A stretch of 64,000 nucleotides of DNA from positions 3,534,001 through 3,598,000 of the forward strand of contig OZ271855.1 in the NCBI GenBank assembly GCA_965601955.1, read 5' to 3'. The first letter of the stretch is position 1, and every line of letters starts with the position of its first letter. Shown in pieces: positions 43,813-53,695 of this stretch. A program made the position numbers and the translations under genes. The notes under the pieces are model-generated. The model made no database searches and was not told where the DNA came from. It saw only the letters and a program-made list of their open reading frames with translations. The DNA comes from RHLJ01 sp965601955. GTDB taxonomy: Bacteria > Bacteroidota > Rhodothermia > Balneolales > Balneolaceae.

Positions 43813-45297
43813 TTAATCAAGTAATGCGTAGTCTGGATTTTCTACCACGAGAGGATTAACCGCCTGATATCCAGTTCCAAAAGGAGCTAAAATTCTAAAA
43901 GAATCTGCTCTCATTTTTTCACCACCATCACCATCAGGGATAGCTCTTCCTAATCGTTTTAGATCCCAAAATCTATGACCTTCTACAACTAACTCGCGAG
44001 TTCTTTCTAGAAGTATTTCATCCTCGAATGCTGTGATATCAGCAAAATCACCTGCTGCTACAGGAGTAAGGCCTCTTGCCGCTCTAAGAGTATTCAAAGG
44101 AGCTATACCGGAACCAATACCACTTGACTTAGCAGCAGCTTCAGCCTGGATTAGATAAAGCTCAGCTACTCTCATGTAAGGAATGTCATCCACGAAGTTT
44201 CCTTTGTAACCATTCCACTTCATGACAGCTACACCTTCATCATTAGTTGCAGTACAACCAGCCTGAATACATGGAGCATACCAGCCTGCAAGTCTCCAGT
44301 CGCCTGCATCATAACTATCCATTGTATAGTTAGTAGGAACTTGAGAAACCCATTGCACTGAAGTATAAACTGCTAATCCACTATTAGCATTGCTACCAGC
44401 AATAGCCTCAGTACTAGCATTAACTTTTATTTCAAATAAAGCTTCTGGGTTAGCCTGGAACCACATATTAGCAACTCCTGTAGAAGTATTAACTAGAGAT
44501 AAGCCACTAGCAGTGATTGCATCAGCCGCAGCAGTTGCTGCAGCAGCCCATTCACCCTGGTAAAGTAATACACGTGCTCTTAGACCCATTGCAAACTCCA
44601 TAGTAATGAAGCCATTTGCAGAAAGAAGATCTGCATTAGCACCTAGTAACGACTCTGCTTCAGTAAGGTCAGCAAGAATCTGAGTGTACACTTCATCTAC
44701 TGTGCTACGAGCAATAGGCTCAGCATCAGATAGATCAGTAGTAGCATTAGTTCTTAGCATTACACCTGCGTTCCAGTTTGCAGTTCCTCCATTGCTGAAG
44801 TTGCCTGGATCATAGCCATAAGCTCTAACTAACGAATGGTATGCAAGAGCACGAACCACTAAAGCTTCGCCTCTGTATTGGTCTCTCTTAGAATCCTCTA
44901 CAACACCATCAGGTATTTCATTGATTAAGAGATTGGCTTCCTGGATTACTTCATAAGCATCCGGGTTTGCAGCACCATTATTAAATGGACCAATATGAGT
45001 TGTTCCATTTGTTCCTACAGCGGTGCATTGTGCCTGAAATCTAGTAGAACCTTGACGGTTACAAGTTTCATCAGCCAATACACTAGGACCAATAAAATGC
45101 TCCGTAGTCATATCAAAACTACCACGAATTTTAGCATACATGTTAGTTCGAATACCATCAATACCAGCTTCTGATCCTAATGCATCAGCAGTAGAGATAG
45201 AGGTAGATGGCGACACATCAAAAACGTCATCACAAGCGATACCCCCAACTAGGAGTAGAGAAAACGCTGCGATTTTAATAAATCTTAATTTATTCAT
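43813..45297 (-). CDS. SusD/RagB-family outer-membrane lipoprotein
   Basis: A 494-residue lipoprotein with lipobox VGGIACDD. SusD features are the opening FDVSPSTSISTADALGSEAG, TPR-like helices (YRGEALVVRALAYHSLVRAYG), the motif YMRVAELYLIQAEAAAKS and the C-terminal ERTRELVVEGHRFWDLKRLG. It caps the SusC channel and binds the nutrient. I start at the ATG at 45297; the frame also permits one at 45324 nine codons upstream. No glycosidase is adjacent, so the ligand class is open (glycan or peptide). Confidence 0.95.
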   Translation of the reverse strand: MNKLRFIKIAAFSLLLVGGIACDDVFDVSPSTSISTADALGSEAGIDGIRTNMYAKIRGSFDMTTEHFIGPSVLADETCNRQGSTRFQAQCTAVGTNGTTHIGPFNNGAANPDAYEVIQEANLLINEIPDGVVEDSKRDQYRGEALVVRALAYHSLVRAYGYDPGNFSNGGTANWNAGVMLRTNATTDLSDAEPIARSTVDEVYTQILADLTEAESLLGANADLLSANGFITMEFAMGLRARVLLYQGEWAAAATAAADAITASGLSLVNTSTGVANMWFQANPEALFEIKVNASTEAIAGSNANSGLAVYTSVQWVSQVPTNYTMDSYDAGDWRLAGWYAPCIQAGCTATNDEGVAVMKWNGYKGNFVDDIPYMRVAELYLIQAEAAAKSSGIGSGIAPLNTLRAARGLTPVAAGDFADITAFEDEILLERTRELVVEGHRFWDLKRLGRAIPDGDGGEKMRADSFRILAPFGTGYQAVNPLVVENPDYALLD

Positions 45298-45324
45298 TGT
45301 GTTATATCCTTTTACTGATTTCAA

Positions 45325-48300
45325 TTAGAAGCCTATATCAATACCACCGTACACTTGCCGCTCAGTCGGATAAGAGGCAGTCGTAACGTTACCATTAACA
45401 TCAGTAGTAGTAGAAGCAACTTCTGGATCATACCATGGCCATGCTGTCCATGTAGCCAAGTTAACAGCAGAAGCATACAGCTTAACACTTCTTATACCTA
45501 GACCGTCAAGCAGAGTACTAGGAAGATTGTAGCTTAAAGAAATGTTCTTCAATCGAATGTAGCTTGTATTGTAAATTGCTTGAGTACCTAGCTCCGTACG
45601 ATAGTTGTCGGTTTCTGCATAATCAGGACCACCTTCGATTGCACGAGGATAGTATGTTACATCACCAGGTGTTGTCCATCTATCAAGAACTTCTTCAGTC
45701 AAGTTCATCAAGAAATCTGGAGTTCTTGTGAAGTAGTAATCAGTACTTGCAAATGCCCACTGTCCAAAGCTGAACTGGAAGAATGCATCTAGAGTAATAC
45801 CTTTGTAGCTAAGAGTATTTCCAAATCCACCCACTGCATCAGCAACACCATCTTTATACTTAATGTTATCAGGTGCTTCTGGAGTGTAGGTAATATTTCC
45901 ATTAGCATCGTACCACATTGGACGTCCATCAGATGGATTTACTCCTGCCCATCGTGGAACTTGGATTAGACCAAGTGTCTCACCAACGATTCGAGAGGTA
46001 AAGTTAGCATCTGGGTTGATATCAGTATCATCAGGAAGTTCAAGAATTTCATTACGTTGGAACGCAACATTAAATCTCGAAGACCAGATAAAGTCATTGT
46101 TATCAAGGTTTACAGAGTTTATCTCAAATTCGATACCCTCATTTCTAAGAGCTCCGATGTTTTCTCTAATTCCACCGAATCCGCTATCACCAGGAAGTGG
46201 ACGGTTGAAAAGAAGACCCTCGTTATCTTTTCTGTACACATCAATAGATCCTGAAATTCTATTATCAAGAAGTGCATAGTCAAGACCAAGGTTGATTTCG
46301 TTTGCCTCTTCCCAGGTCAGATTTGCATTAGCTAGCTGACTAGGAGTAATACCTGTGCTACCACTATAGGTACCAGCTAAGCTGTAAAGAGCTTGAGATT
46401 CAAAGTTTCCGATGGCAGAGTTACCTGTCTGTCCATAACCTATTCTTATTCTTAGGTCATCAATTGCATCAACAGTAAAGAAATCTTCTTCTGCAATATT
46501 CCAAGAACCTGAAACAGATGGGAAGAATGCCCAACGAACATCTTCACCAAAACGAGAGTGTCCGTCATAACGACCAGTGAAAGAAATAAAATACTTTTCA
46601 TCGAAGTTGTACTTCACATTTGTAAAGTAACTGCTTACAACATACTCAGTATTAGAACCCGCTGCCGTTACAGGAGTTGATGTTGAATTTAATACGTTGA
46701 AGAACGAACTAGAAATACCATCACCTCGCGTGTTTGCAATTTCTGAATATACATTCTTGTACTCAGTACCAACTAAACCTGAAACATTGTGTACACGATC
46801 AAATGTGTATCGTCCATTAGCAACTAAACGTGCCTGAACGTTTTCAATATTTCTGTTTGCATAAGTAATCCATCCACCTTGTACTGGTGCAGCTACAGCC
46901 GTTCTGATTTGCTCATCTTGTGTATTTCTGTAATCAACAGATAGAGAACCTCTAACATTTAACCAGTCAGTTACAAGATAAGTTAAGCTCGCATCAGCAA
47001 TGATTTGATTGAACTGAGCATTTCTGTCTACTTCATCACGGATTACAGCAGGGTTCCAGTCAATACGACCGAAAAGACCACCAGCTGGATTATAGTCTCC
47101 ATTAGCGAAGAATGGGAATGACATAGGAGGTGTAAACATCGCCTGAGAAACCGGGCAGTTTACAAAGTTACCATCCTGACAAACACCAAACTGAGTACTA
47201 CGAGAGATGTTCGCAGTAACAGATGTCGATAGTTTGCTATTAATTCTGTGATCAATGTTTGTTCTTAAGTTTACACGGGTAAAGTCAGAATCAAACGCTG
47301 TACCTTCTGTACTTTCAAATCCACCAGAAAGGAAATAGCTAGTAGATTCAGAACCACCAGAAACAGACATATTATATTTTTCAGTTACACCATCAGAGAA
47401 GATGAAATCTTGCCAGTCAGTGTTTGCTAGTGATGGATTATCAGGATCAAACCCAGGTCTCTCAGAAGTGAAGTAATTGTCTTCAAAGAAATCAAAATAA
47501 GTTTGTCTGAACGAAGAAATGTCCTGATCTAAAGAAACACCGCTATTAAGGGCAAGAGCTTCTGCCATGTAATCCAAATATTGCTCGGAATTAATGTAGT
47601 CAACGTTTCTTGCTAAACTTCTAACACCACGCTCATAACTAGCGTTGATTTGTGAAGTTCCTTTCTTACCACGCTTAGTAGTAATGATAACTACACCAGC
47701 AGCAGCTTGAGCTCCGTAAATAGCAGAAGCAGCAGCATCTTTAAGAACCTCAATAGACTCAATATCAGCTGGGTTAAGAGCATTTAATGGAGTAGTACTG
47801 GTTAAACCAGAAGTATTAGATAATTCGATCTGTACACCATCAATGATATAAAGTGGTTGAGAATTCGCGTTAATAGAATTCACACCTCTAATCTGTACAT
47901 TAAATGCACCACCTGGGTTTCCTGAAGTAGTGGAAATGGTTACACCAGCGGCACGTCCTTGAAGAATTGATTGTGCATTTTGCAGAGATACGTTTTCAAT
48001 ATCAGCAGCAGCGATACTTGAAATTGAACCTGTTAACTCTCTCTTAGGGGTTACAGCGTAACCGGAGACAACAAGTTCATCTAAGCCTACAGCTCCAAAT
48101 TCTAAAACGATATTTAGCTCAAGATCTTGACCTGATTGAACCTGAACTAATTGTGTAAATGTTGTATAGCCGATAAATGTGGCTGAAACAGTGTATGAAC
48201 CAGCTGGAACATTATCGATACGATAATTACCATCGGCATCACTCGCGTTACCACGATTTAGATCAACGATTACAACGTTTGCACCTGCTACAATTTCGCC

Positions 48301-48411
48301 ATCAGTATCAGTCACAGTACCATAAATGGAACTCTGAGCATAAATACCTGCGGAAAGCGAAAAAGCACAAACTAACAAAGTTAGTAACTTCTTTAACATA
48401 GATGACCTCAT
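45325..48411 (-). CDS. SusC/RagA-family TonB-dependent transporter
   Basis: A 1028-residue outer-membrane importer: signal peptide (ending AGIYAQ), carboxypeptidase-like CarboxypepD_reg domain (SIYGTVTDTDGEIVAGANVV), plug domain (LQGRAAGVTISTTSGNPGGA and YIIDGVQ), and a beta-barrel with aromatic C-terminus ending GGIDIGF. The SusC signature around residue 120 (DELVVSGYAVTPKRELTGSI) is clear. First gene of the operon with SusD and the repeat lipoprotein. An ATG four codons downstream (48399) is an alternative start. No anti-sigma or sigma gene is nearby to regulate it. Confidence 0.96.
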   Translation of the reverse strand: MRSSMLKKLLTLLVCAFSLSAGIYAQSSIYGTVTDTDGEIVAGANVVIVDLNRGNASDADGNYRIDNVPAGSYTVSATFIGYTTFTQLVQVQSGQDLELNIVLEFGAVGLDELVVSGYAVTPKRELTGSISSIAAADIENVSLQNAQSILQGRAAGVTISTTSGNPGGAFNVQIRGVNSINANSQPLYIIDGVQIELSNTSGLTSTTPLNALNPADIESIEVLKDAAASAIYGAQAAAGVVIITTKRGKKGTSQINASYERGVRSLARNVDYINSEQYLDYMAEALALNSGVSLDQDISSFRQTYFDFFEDNYFTSERPGFDPDNPSLANTDWQDFIFSDGVTEKYNMSVSGGSESTSYFLSGGFESTEGTAFDSDFTRVNLRTNIDHRINSKLSTSVTANISRSTQFGVCQDGNFVNCPVSQAMFTPPMSFPFFANGDYNPAGGLFGRIDWNPAVIRDEVDRNAQFNQIIADASLTYLVTDWLNVRGSLSVDYRNTQDEQIRTAVAAPVQGGWITYANRNIENVQARLVANGRYTFDRVHNVSGLVGTEYKNVYSEIANTRGDGISSSFFNVLNSTSTPVTAAGSNTEYVVSSYFTNVKYNFDEKYFISFTGRYDGHSRFGEDVRWAFFPSVSGSWNIAEEDFFTVDAIDDLRIRIGYGQTGNSAIGNFESQALYSLAGTYSGSTGITPSQLANANLTWEEANEINLGLDYALLDNRISGSIDVYRKDNEGLLFNRPLPGDSGFGGIRENIGALRNEGIEFEINSVNLDNNDFIWSSRFNVAFQRNEILELPDDTDINPDANFTSRIVGETLGLIQVPRWAGVNPSDGRPMWYDANGNITYTPEAPDNIKYKDGVADAVGGFGNTLSYKGITLDAFFQFSFGQWAFASTDYYFTRTPDFLMNLTEEVLDRWTTPGDVTYYPRAIEGGPDYAETDNYRTELGTQAIYNTSYIRLKNISLSYNLPSTLLDGLGIRSVKLYASAVNLATWTAWPWYDPEVASTTTDVNGNVTTASYPTERQVYGGIDIGF

Positions 48412-48440
48412 ATGCTTTTTGTTTAATTAATAAATGATGT

Positions 48441-48477
48441 TCACAAAAGTGACCTTAAACCTCAGGTTGAACAACCT
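48441..48477. promoter_or_regulatory. Inverted repeats in the susC leader
   Basis: TCAC-AAAA-GTGA (48441-48452) and AGGTTG-AA-CAACCT (48464-48477) lie 30 to 66 bases before the susC start. They could be operator dyads or leader hairpins. The rest of the 48412-48617 gap is AT-rich with no gene seen. Confidence 0.4.
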
Positions 48478-48613
48478 AAAATTTAACGATTCGTAAATTG
48501 AACAATAAAAAATTATAAAGCAAATGATTGTTGAAGCATAAAATATCTTTTTCGGAAGGGAGTATTACCAACTAAGCTGTATATATATAGACATGGTAAT
48601 GTAGAGGCCAAAT

Positions 48614-48643
48614 AAAAAAAGCCCTGATGGAATCAGAGCTTTT
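48614..48643 (-). terminator. Rho-independent terminator after tRNA-fMet
   Basis: AAAGC (48618-48622) and CTGAT (48624-48628) pair with GCTTT (48638-48642) and ATCAG (48632-48636); one mismatch in the stem. T7 follows on the minus strand. Confidence 0.85.
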
Positions 48644-48645
48644 AG

Positions 48646-48718
<73 letters not shown>

Positions 48719-48818
48719 ATTTGAGGACTGTAAATATATGAGTTTTAGTCCATCAAGTTCAATACCTTTTTGCCGCTAATTCCTCTTCTACTTTAAAAAA
48801 TATTTGTCCGTCAATTCT

Positions 48819-50081
48819 ATGATAGAATCTAAAAAAGCCATTGAATTAGAAAACCATTTTGGAGCCCATAACTATCACCCCCTACCAGTAGTCCTTTCGA
48901 GAGGTGAAGGAGTTTTTGTCTGGGATCCAGAAGGGACTAAATATTTCGATTTTCTTTCTGCCTATTCAGCTGTCAACCAGGGACACTGCCATCCTAGAAT
49001 AACAAAAGCACTTGTTGAACAAGCTAACACTCTCACTCTTACTTCAAGAGCGTTCTATAATAATGTACTAGGTGAGTATGAACAGTTTTTAGCTGACTAT
49101 TTTGGCTTCGATAAAATACTCCCAATGAATACAGGAGCAGAAGGAGTAGAAACAGCCATAAAAATTTGTCGCAAATGGGGCTATGAAAAAAAAGGAATCC
49201 CTGAGAATGAAGCACATATCATAGTATTCGAAAATAACTTTCATGGGCGAACTACCACAATCATTTCTTTTTCAAATGACTCTGACGCCAAAAAGAACTT
49301 TGGCCCTTACACCCCGGGATTTATAAAAGTACCATATAATGATATTGAAGCTTTATCAAAAGCCCTTGATCAACCAAATATCGCAGGTGTTCTGGTAGAA
49401 CCTATTCAGGGAGAGGCCGGAGTAATGGTTCCGGATGAGAACTTCATTTCTGAGATCGGTCGATTAACAAAAAAAAGAAATGTTCTTTTTATTGCTGATG
49501 AGATTCAAACAGGAATTGCACGAACCGGATCTCTTCTCGCTGTATGTGGAAACTGTACATGCTCTGGTAACTGCGAGCAACAAACCTCTTACACAAAACC
49601 AGATATTCTGATTCTTGGCAAAGCTCTTTCCGGAGGAGCTTACCCTGTTTCTGCTATCCTGGCTGATAAAGAGGTTATGGATGTTATAAAACCCGGGCAA
49701 CATGGATCTACCTATGGAGGAAATCCCCTGGCTTGTAAAGTAGCTATTGCTGCCTTAGAAGTTGTAAGGGATGAGAAGCTAGCTCAAAATGCACGAAGAC
49801 TTGGAAAAATATTCCGGGATAAAATGGAAGAACTTGTGGATGAGTTCGATCTGTTTGTAAAAGTAAGGGGAAAAGGATTATTGAATGCAGTGGTTATAAA
49901 CGATTCCGAAGAAAGTGATACTGCCTGGCGATTTTGTATAGAGTTAAAAAATAATGGACTCCTTGCTAAGCCAACTCATGGTAATATTATTAGGTTTGCT
50001 CCTCCGTTGGTTATTACTGAAGAGCAGCTACACGAGTGTATCTCTATAATCCGAAAAACTGTAGCTTCATTTAAAAGATAG
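48819..50081 (+). CDS. rocD: Ornithine aminotransferase
   Basis: A 420-residue class III PLP aminotransferase, ornithine to glutamate semialdehyde. The N-terminal block NYHPLPVVLSRGEGVFVWDP, NQGHCHPRI, NTGAEGVETAIKICRKWGY and the PLP-lysine segment ILGKALSGGAYPVSA are typical of ornithine aminotransferase. Between IARTGSLLA and KPDIL there is a Cys-rich insertion (CGNCTCSGNC) not found in the Bacillus or animal enzymes. Start taken at the ATG (48819) after an upstream TTG. The 3' end overlaps the frameshifted propeller gene by 15 bp. Confidence 0.93.
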   Translation: MIESKKAIELENHFGAHNYHPLPVVLSRGEGVFVWDPEGTKYFDFLSAYSAVNQGHCHPRITKALVEQANTLTLTSRAFYNNVLGEYEQFLADYFGFDKILPMNTGAEGVETAIKICRKWGYEKKGIPENEAHIIVFENNFHGRTTTIISFSNDSDAKKNFGPYTPGFIKVPYNDIEALSKALDQPNIAGVLVEPIQGEAGVMVPDENFISEIGRLTKKRNVLFIADEIQTGIARTGSLLAVCGNCTCSGNCEQQTSYTKPDILILGKALSGGAYPVSAILADKEVMDVIKPGQHGSTYGGNPLACKVAIAALEVVRDEKLAQNARRLGKIFRDKMEELVDEFDLFVKVRGKGLLNAVVINDSEESDTAWRFCIELKNNGLLAKPTHGNIIRFAPPLVITEEQLHECISIIRKTVASFKR

Positions 50082-51334
50082 CTTTCGAATCTGGATAGGC
50101 TTCCAATCTTCATATAGAGGTTTTGATTCTCTATCATAATGTGGCCACGGGCTATTTGCAATGAAGTAGAACTCTTTCTCAATAAAGACTCCCATCGTAG
50201 GCTCATTCAAAAAAGAAAGCGACTGATCAAGAACTTCTGGTGATGAACTCTCCTCATTTTGCAGTGAAAGCGTAGTAATTCGTTTGGGAGTGGTACCATT
50301 TTGTAAGAGAACCAATTTGCCGTCAATGGAGGATAAACCATCTGTTCCATAGAAGAACTCATTCCTTATATATATAGTCTCTAATTTTTATTCGCTAAGC
50401 CAACACGGTAAGCACCTGTTATGTAGTCTGAGATATACAATAGATTATTTTCTTGATCGATATCTAATCCCTGAAGGTTAAACCATCGTTCATCTGTCAA
50501 AAATTCTTCAACCTCACTACTCCCTCTTTTTATACTATATATATAGGGCTCGATACTATCGGATATATATAGGTCTCCGGTATCAGATATTACCAACTCG
50601 CCTAGTACATGTTTTCCAGGTAATTCATAGGACGCCAAAAGTTCTCCATTAGAGATATCGAATTTTAGGACTACTGATTTTCCATCCAATGAATCCACAA
50701 AAGCTGAAAAAATATTCATCATAGAACTTGTTACCCAGAGTATGTTCTCCTCATTTGGATCAAATGCCAAACCCAGAGCTGACCAATACCCCAACTCTTT
50801 CAAATCGAACTCCTCTCTTGGGCTCTCCCCTTGCATACCAACACTAACAATTAAGCCATTGTGTACATCCGATATAAAAAACCGATCATCTGCCTGATGA
50901 TAAGTAACGTCTTCAGCATGAAATCCTTCAAGATTCAATTCAAAGACTAATTCACTAGACTCTTTGGGTTCATTAAGTATCGCTATATCCCTCTTCAATT
51001 CTTTTAATTGTTCCTCAGAAAGCGATTTAAAATCCTGGTCCTCTTCAAAATCATTTACCGCATAAAACCCAATCCTATACTTCAGTGTTAGAAACGCTTC
51101 TTTTGGTTTAGCATTCAAAGCATAACCTGCAGCTACATTATATAGTAGAGTCCTATGGTTTGGCCTCAAAGAGTCTGCCTTCTTCGCATATTCTAAAAAC
51201 TCGTCGAACCTATTTTCTTCATAGGCCTGTATGCTTGCTCTGTAGTAATCATTAACTGTTTGGCCGTTCACTTTTAGCTGTAACATTACTATCAAACAAA
51301 AGAGTAAGAATTTAATTTTATCTAAATGCATCAT
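50067..51334 (-). pseudogene. Exported TPR plus SMP-30-like beta-propeller protein, broken by a -1 frameshift
   Basis: The first frame (51334 to 50381, 317 residues) has a signal peptide (ending VNGQ), a short TPR region (residues 25-85) and NHL/SMP-30-like blades (FHAEDVTYHQADDRFFISDV, LYISDYITGAYRV), then stops right after LANKN. The reading continues in another frame without a gap in sense: LETIYIRNEFFYGTDGLSSI and so on to 50067, giving the last two blades (about 422 residues in all). The junction is a run of five T at 50385-50389 (A5 on the coding strand); one more base restores the frame. It may be a true mutation or a sequencing error. Confidence 0.75.
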
Positions 51335-51474
51335 CTACTTTTTTAAACAGCTTCAATTATAACAAAAAAGCCCTTCCACAATTTTAGTCTTCGATTTGCC
51401 GCACAAAGACCATGATGAAAACAGCACAATCTAGCTCTATAAACTTTAAAGGCTGTTGAGGCAATTTTAGGTAT

Positions 51475-51496
51475 TTGCTAGCTTAATTTTTAGCAA
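51475..51496 (+). promoter_or_regulatory. Inverted repeat upstream of the lysine aminotransferase gene
   Basis: TTGCTA (51475-51480) and TAGCAA (51491-51496) are inverted around ten AT-rich bases, 26 bases before the ATG. This could be an operator; Lrp-type regulators prefer dyads of this shape, but the link is speculative. The remainder of the 51335-51522 gap shows nothing else. Confidence 0.35.
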
Positions 51497-51522
51497 CTCT
51501 AAAATCAAAAAAATTAAACTTC

Positions 51523-52872
51523 ATGCAACAAACCAAGTCGGTATCTCCTGAAAATGTACGATCAATTCTTGGGAGACATCTACTCACTGACGGGTATGAT
51601 ATGGTATTAGACCTGGAAAGAAGTGAGGGTGCTTATCTGTACGATTCAAAAAACCATCGAAAGTATCTCGACTTTTTCACCTTTTTTGCTTCAAACCCGC
51701 TGGGAATGAATCATCCCAAAATAGCCGGTGACCCGGACTTCGTAGCCAAACTTGGTAAAGTTGCAATCAATAAGCCGTCAAACTCAGATATATACACTGA
51801 AGAGATGGCTGAGTTTATGGAGGTATTTGGCCGAGTTGCTGTGCCCGATCACCTCCCTCATTCCTTTTTTATATCCGGAGGAGCACTGGCTGTTGAGAAT
51901 GCGATGAAAGTAGCCTTCGACTGGAAGGTTCAAAAGAATTTTCAAAAGGGATATCGTGAAGAAAAAGGACACATGGTACTACACTTTGAGAAAGCATTCC
52001 ATGGACGTTCCGGGTACACCCTATCTGTGACCAACACAGTTCCTAATAAGGTAAAGTACTTTCCCAAGTTTAAATGGCCCAGAGTGATCAGCCCTGCGAT
52101 GGAATTCCCTTCTACTCCTGATAAGATTGCTGAAGTCAAAAAGCAGGAACACTTAGCTATTGCGCAGGCCGAACGTTTTTTCAAAACATATAAAGACGAT
52201 ATAGCCTGTATTCTTATAGAACCCATCCAGGGAGAAGGTGGCGACAGGCACTTCAGAACTCAATTCCATGAGGCGCTCCGTCAGCTTGCAGATAAGCATG
52301 AAGCATTGCTAATCTATGACGAAGTACAAACAGGTGTGGGCATGACCGGAAAATTCTGGGCTCATGAACACTTTGTGGAGCCCGATATTATTTCATTTGG
52401 CAAGAAAGCTCAGATATGTGGAATTTTAGCCGGACCAAGAGTAGATGAAATAGAAACGAATTGTTTTAAAGTTTCCTCAAGGATTAATTCAACCTGGGGT
52501 GGAAACCTGGTTGATATGGTTCGCTTTGGTAGAATTCTGGAAGTTATTGAGGAAGATAATCTTGTTGAACACGCAGCAATAGCGGGTAATTATCTACAGA
52601 CTCGTCTTGAAGCTTTTGCAGATCAATATGAGCACTTGACTAACCCTCGTGGTTTGGGGCTTTTTTGCGCTATTGACCTACCTGATACACATTCACGAGA
52701 CGCCGTGATTAGTGAATGCATCAAAAACGGGTTAATGATCCTTTCGTGTGGAGATAATACAGTTCGATTTCGCCCTCCTCTAACGATTACTACTGATGAA
52801 TTGGATGAAGGGCTAAACATACTTGAATCGGCTTATAAAACCGCTCTCGAGAAATGTCCTGCTATCAGCTAA
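51523..52872 (+). CDS. lat: L-lysine 6-transaminase
   Basis: A 449-residue class III PLP aminotransferase of the lysine epsilon-aminotransferase group: it moves the epsilon-amino group of lysine to 2-oxoglutarate. Diagnostic parts are YLDFFTFFASNPLGMNHPK, HSFFISGGALAVENAMKVAF, HFEKAFHGRSGYTLSVTNT, LIEPIQGEGGD and PLP-lysine segment ISFGKKAQICG. Ends four bases into the converging SDR gene. With ornithine aminotransferase nearby it suggests a diamino acid catabolism locus. Confidence 0.92.
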   Translation: MQQTKSVSPENVRSILGRHLLTDGYDMVLDLERSEGAYLYDSKNHRKYLDFFTFFASNPLGMNHPKIAGDPDFVAKLGKVAINKPSNSDIYTEEMAEFMEVFGRVAVPDHLPHSFFISGGALAVENAMKVAFDWKVQKNFQKGYREEKGHMVLHFEKAFHGRSGYTLSVTNTVPNKVKYFPKFKWPRVISPAMEFPSTPDKIAEVKKQEHLAIAQAERFFKTYKDDIACILIEPIQGEGGDRHFRTQFHEALRQLADKHEALLIYDEVQTGVGMTGKFWAHEHFVEPDIISFGKKAQICGILAGPRVDEIETNCFKVSSRINSTWGGNLVDMVRFGRILEVIEEDNLVEHAAIAGNYLQTRLEAFADQYEHLTNPRGLGLFCAIDLPDTHSRDAVISECIKNGLMILSCGDNTVRFRPPLTITTDELDEGLNILESAYKTALEKCPAIS

Positions 52873-53591
52873 ACTAATTGATGGCTCTCGGGTTGAATCA
52901 CAAGTTCGTTAACAACAGAAGCGCCGGGAGCCATAACTGCTGAAAATACAGCACGAGCTACATCTTTTGGGTTAAGCATCATTTCCTTTTTAACCCGCAT
53001 GTTTACTCTTTCATTATCCCAGAATGCTGTATCCACTCCACCAAGATAAAAAAGTGTGAACTTCACATTATCTCTTCGCAGTTCTTCAATCAATGCCTTG
53101 GTAAAGCCCTGAATGGCAAATTTTGAAGCACAATAAACTGAAGCATTTTTCATCACATACTTACCCATTGTTCCGGGGAACATGATCACAGAGGTTGGGT
53201 TCTCTTTTGATGAATGTTTAAGTACCGTTTGTGTTACCAGGAAAGTACCAAACACATTCACCTCTATAACTTCCTTAGCATCATTTGAACTAATCTCTTT
53301 GAAAGGGAGTATTAAGCCCTGACCAAATGCATTTACGAGTACATCAATAGTACCCAGTCCACTAGTGACCTCCTCTACCATTCTGTTTACAGAAGCCTCA
53401 CTAGTTACATCTACATCAATGGCGTAGGCATCTCCCCCTTTTTCATTGATCGATTTAGCGATTTCTTCGGCGTTTGATTTATTACGGCCAGCTATTACAA
53501 TTTTCGCCCCTGATCCGGAGAACTCACGAGCAACGGCAGAACCGATTCCTCCTGTGCCTCCAACAATTAGTATAGTTTTTCCTTTCACTGT
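52869..53591 (-). CDS. SDR-family oxidoreductase
   Basis: A 240-residue short-chain dehydrogenase: cofactor motif GGTGGIGSAVAREF, NAG-like LVNAFGQG, catalytic Ser region MFPGTMG, and YCASKFAIQG with the Tyr-x3-Lys pair. Substrate unknown; the best guess is an NAD(P)-dependent carbonyl/alcohol reduction. I start at the GTG at 53591 because VKGKTILIVGG aligns with usual family starts; a GTG at 53615 gives eight more residues. Its 3' end overlaps that of lat by four bases. Confidence 0.88.
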   Translation of the reverse strand, partial: TVKGKTILIVGGTGGIGSAVAREFSGSGAKIVIAGRNKSNAEEIAKSINEKGGDAYAIDVDVTSEASVNRMVEEVTSGLGTIDVLVNAFGQGLILPFKEISSNDAKEVIEVNVFGTFLVTQTVLKHSSKENPTSVIMFPGTMGKYVMKNASVYCASKFAIQGFTKALIEELRRDNVKFTLFYLGGVDTAFWDNERVNMRVKKEMMLNPKDVARAVFSAVMAPGASVVNELVIQPESHQLV

Positions 53592-53695
53592 GCATCTTTC
53601 TTTATAAATAGTCACACATTGAAATAGGTATCAGGCTTGTTTTCGTTCCTGAAAAATGATTGTTAAGAAATACTAAAAAGTATTTGGGCTACCGA

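Noticed and set aside
51411..51458. A 15-codon ATG frame upstream of lat as a leader peptide for attenuation
   Set aside because: It has no run of Lys codons and no paired hairpins with a terminator before lat.
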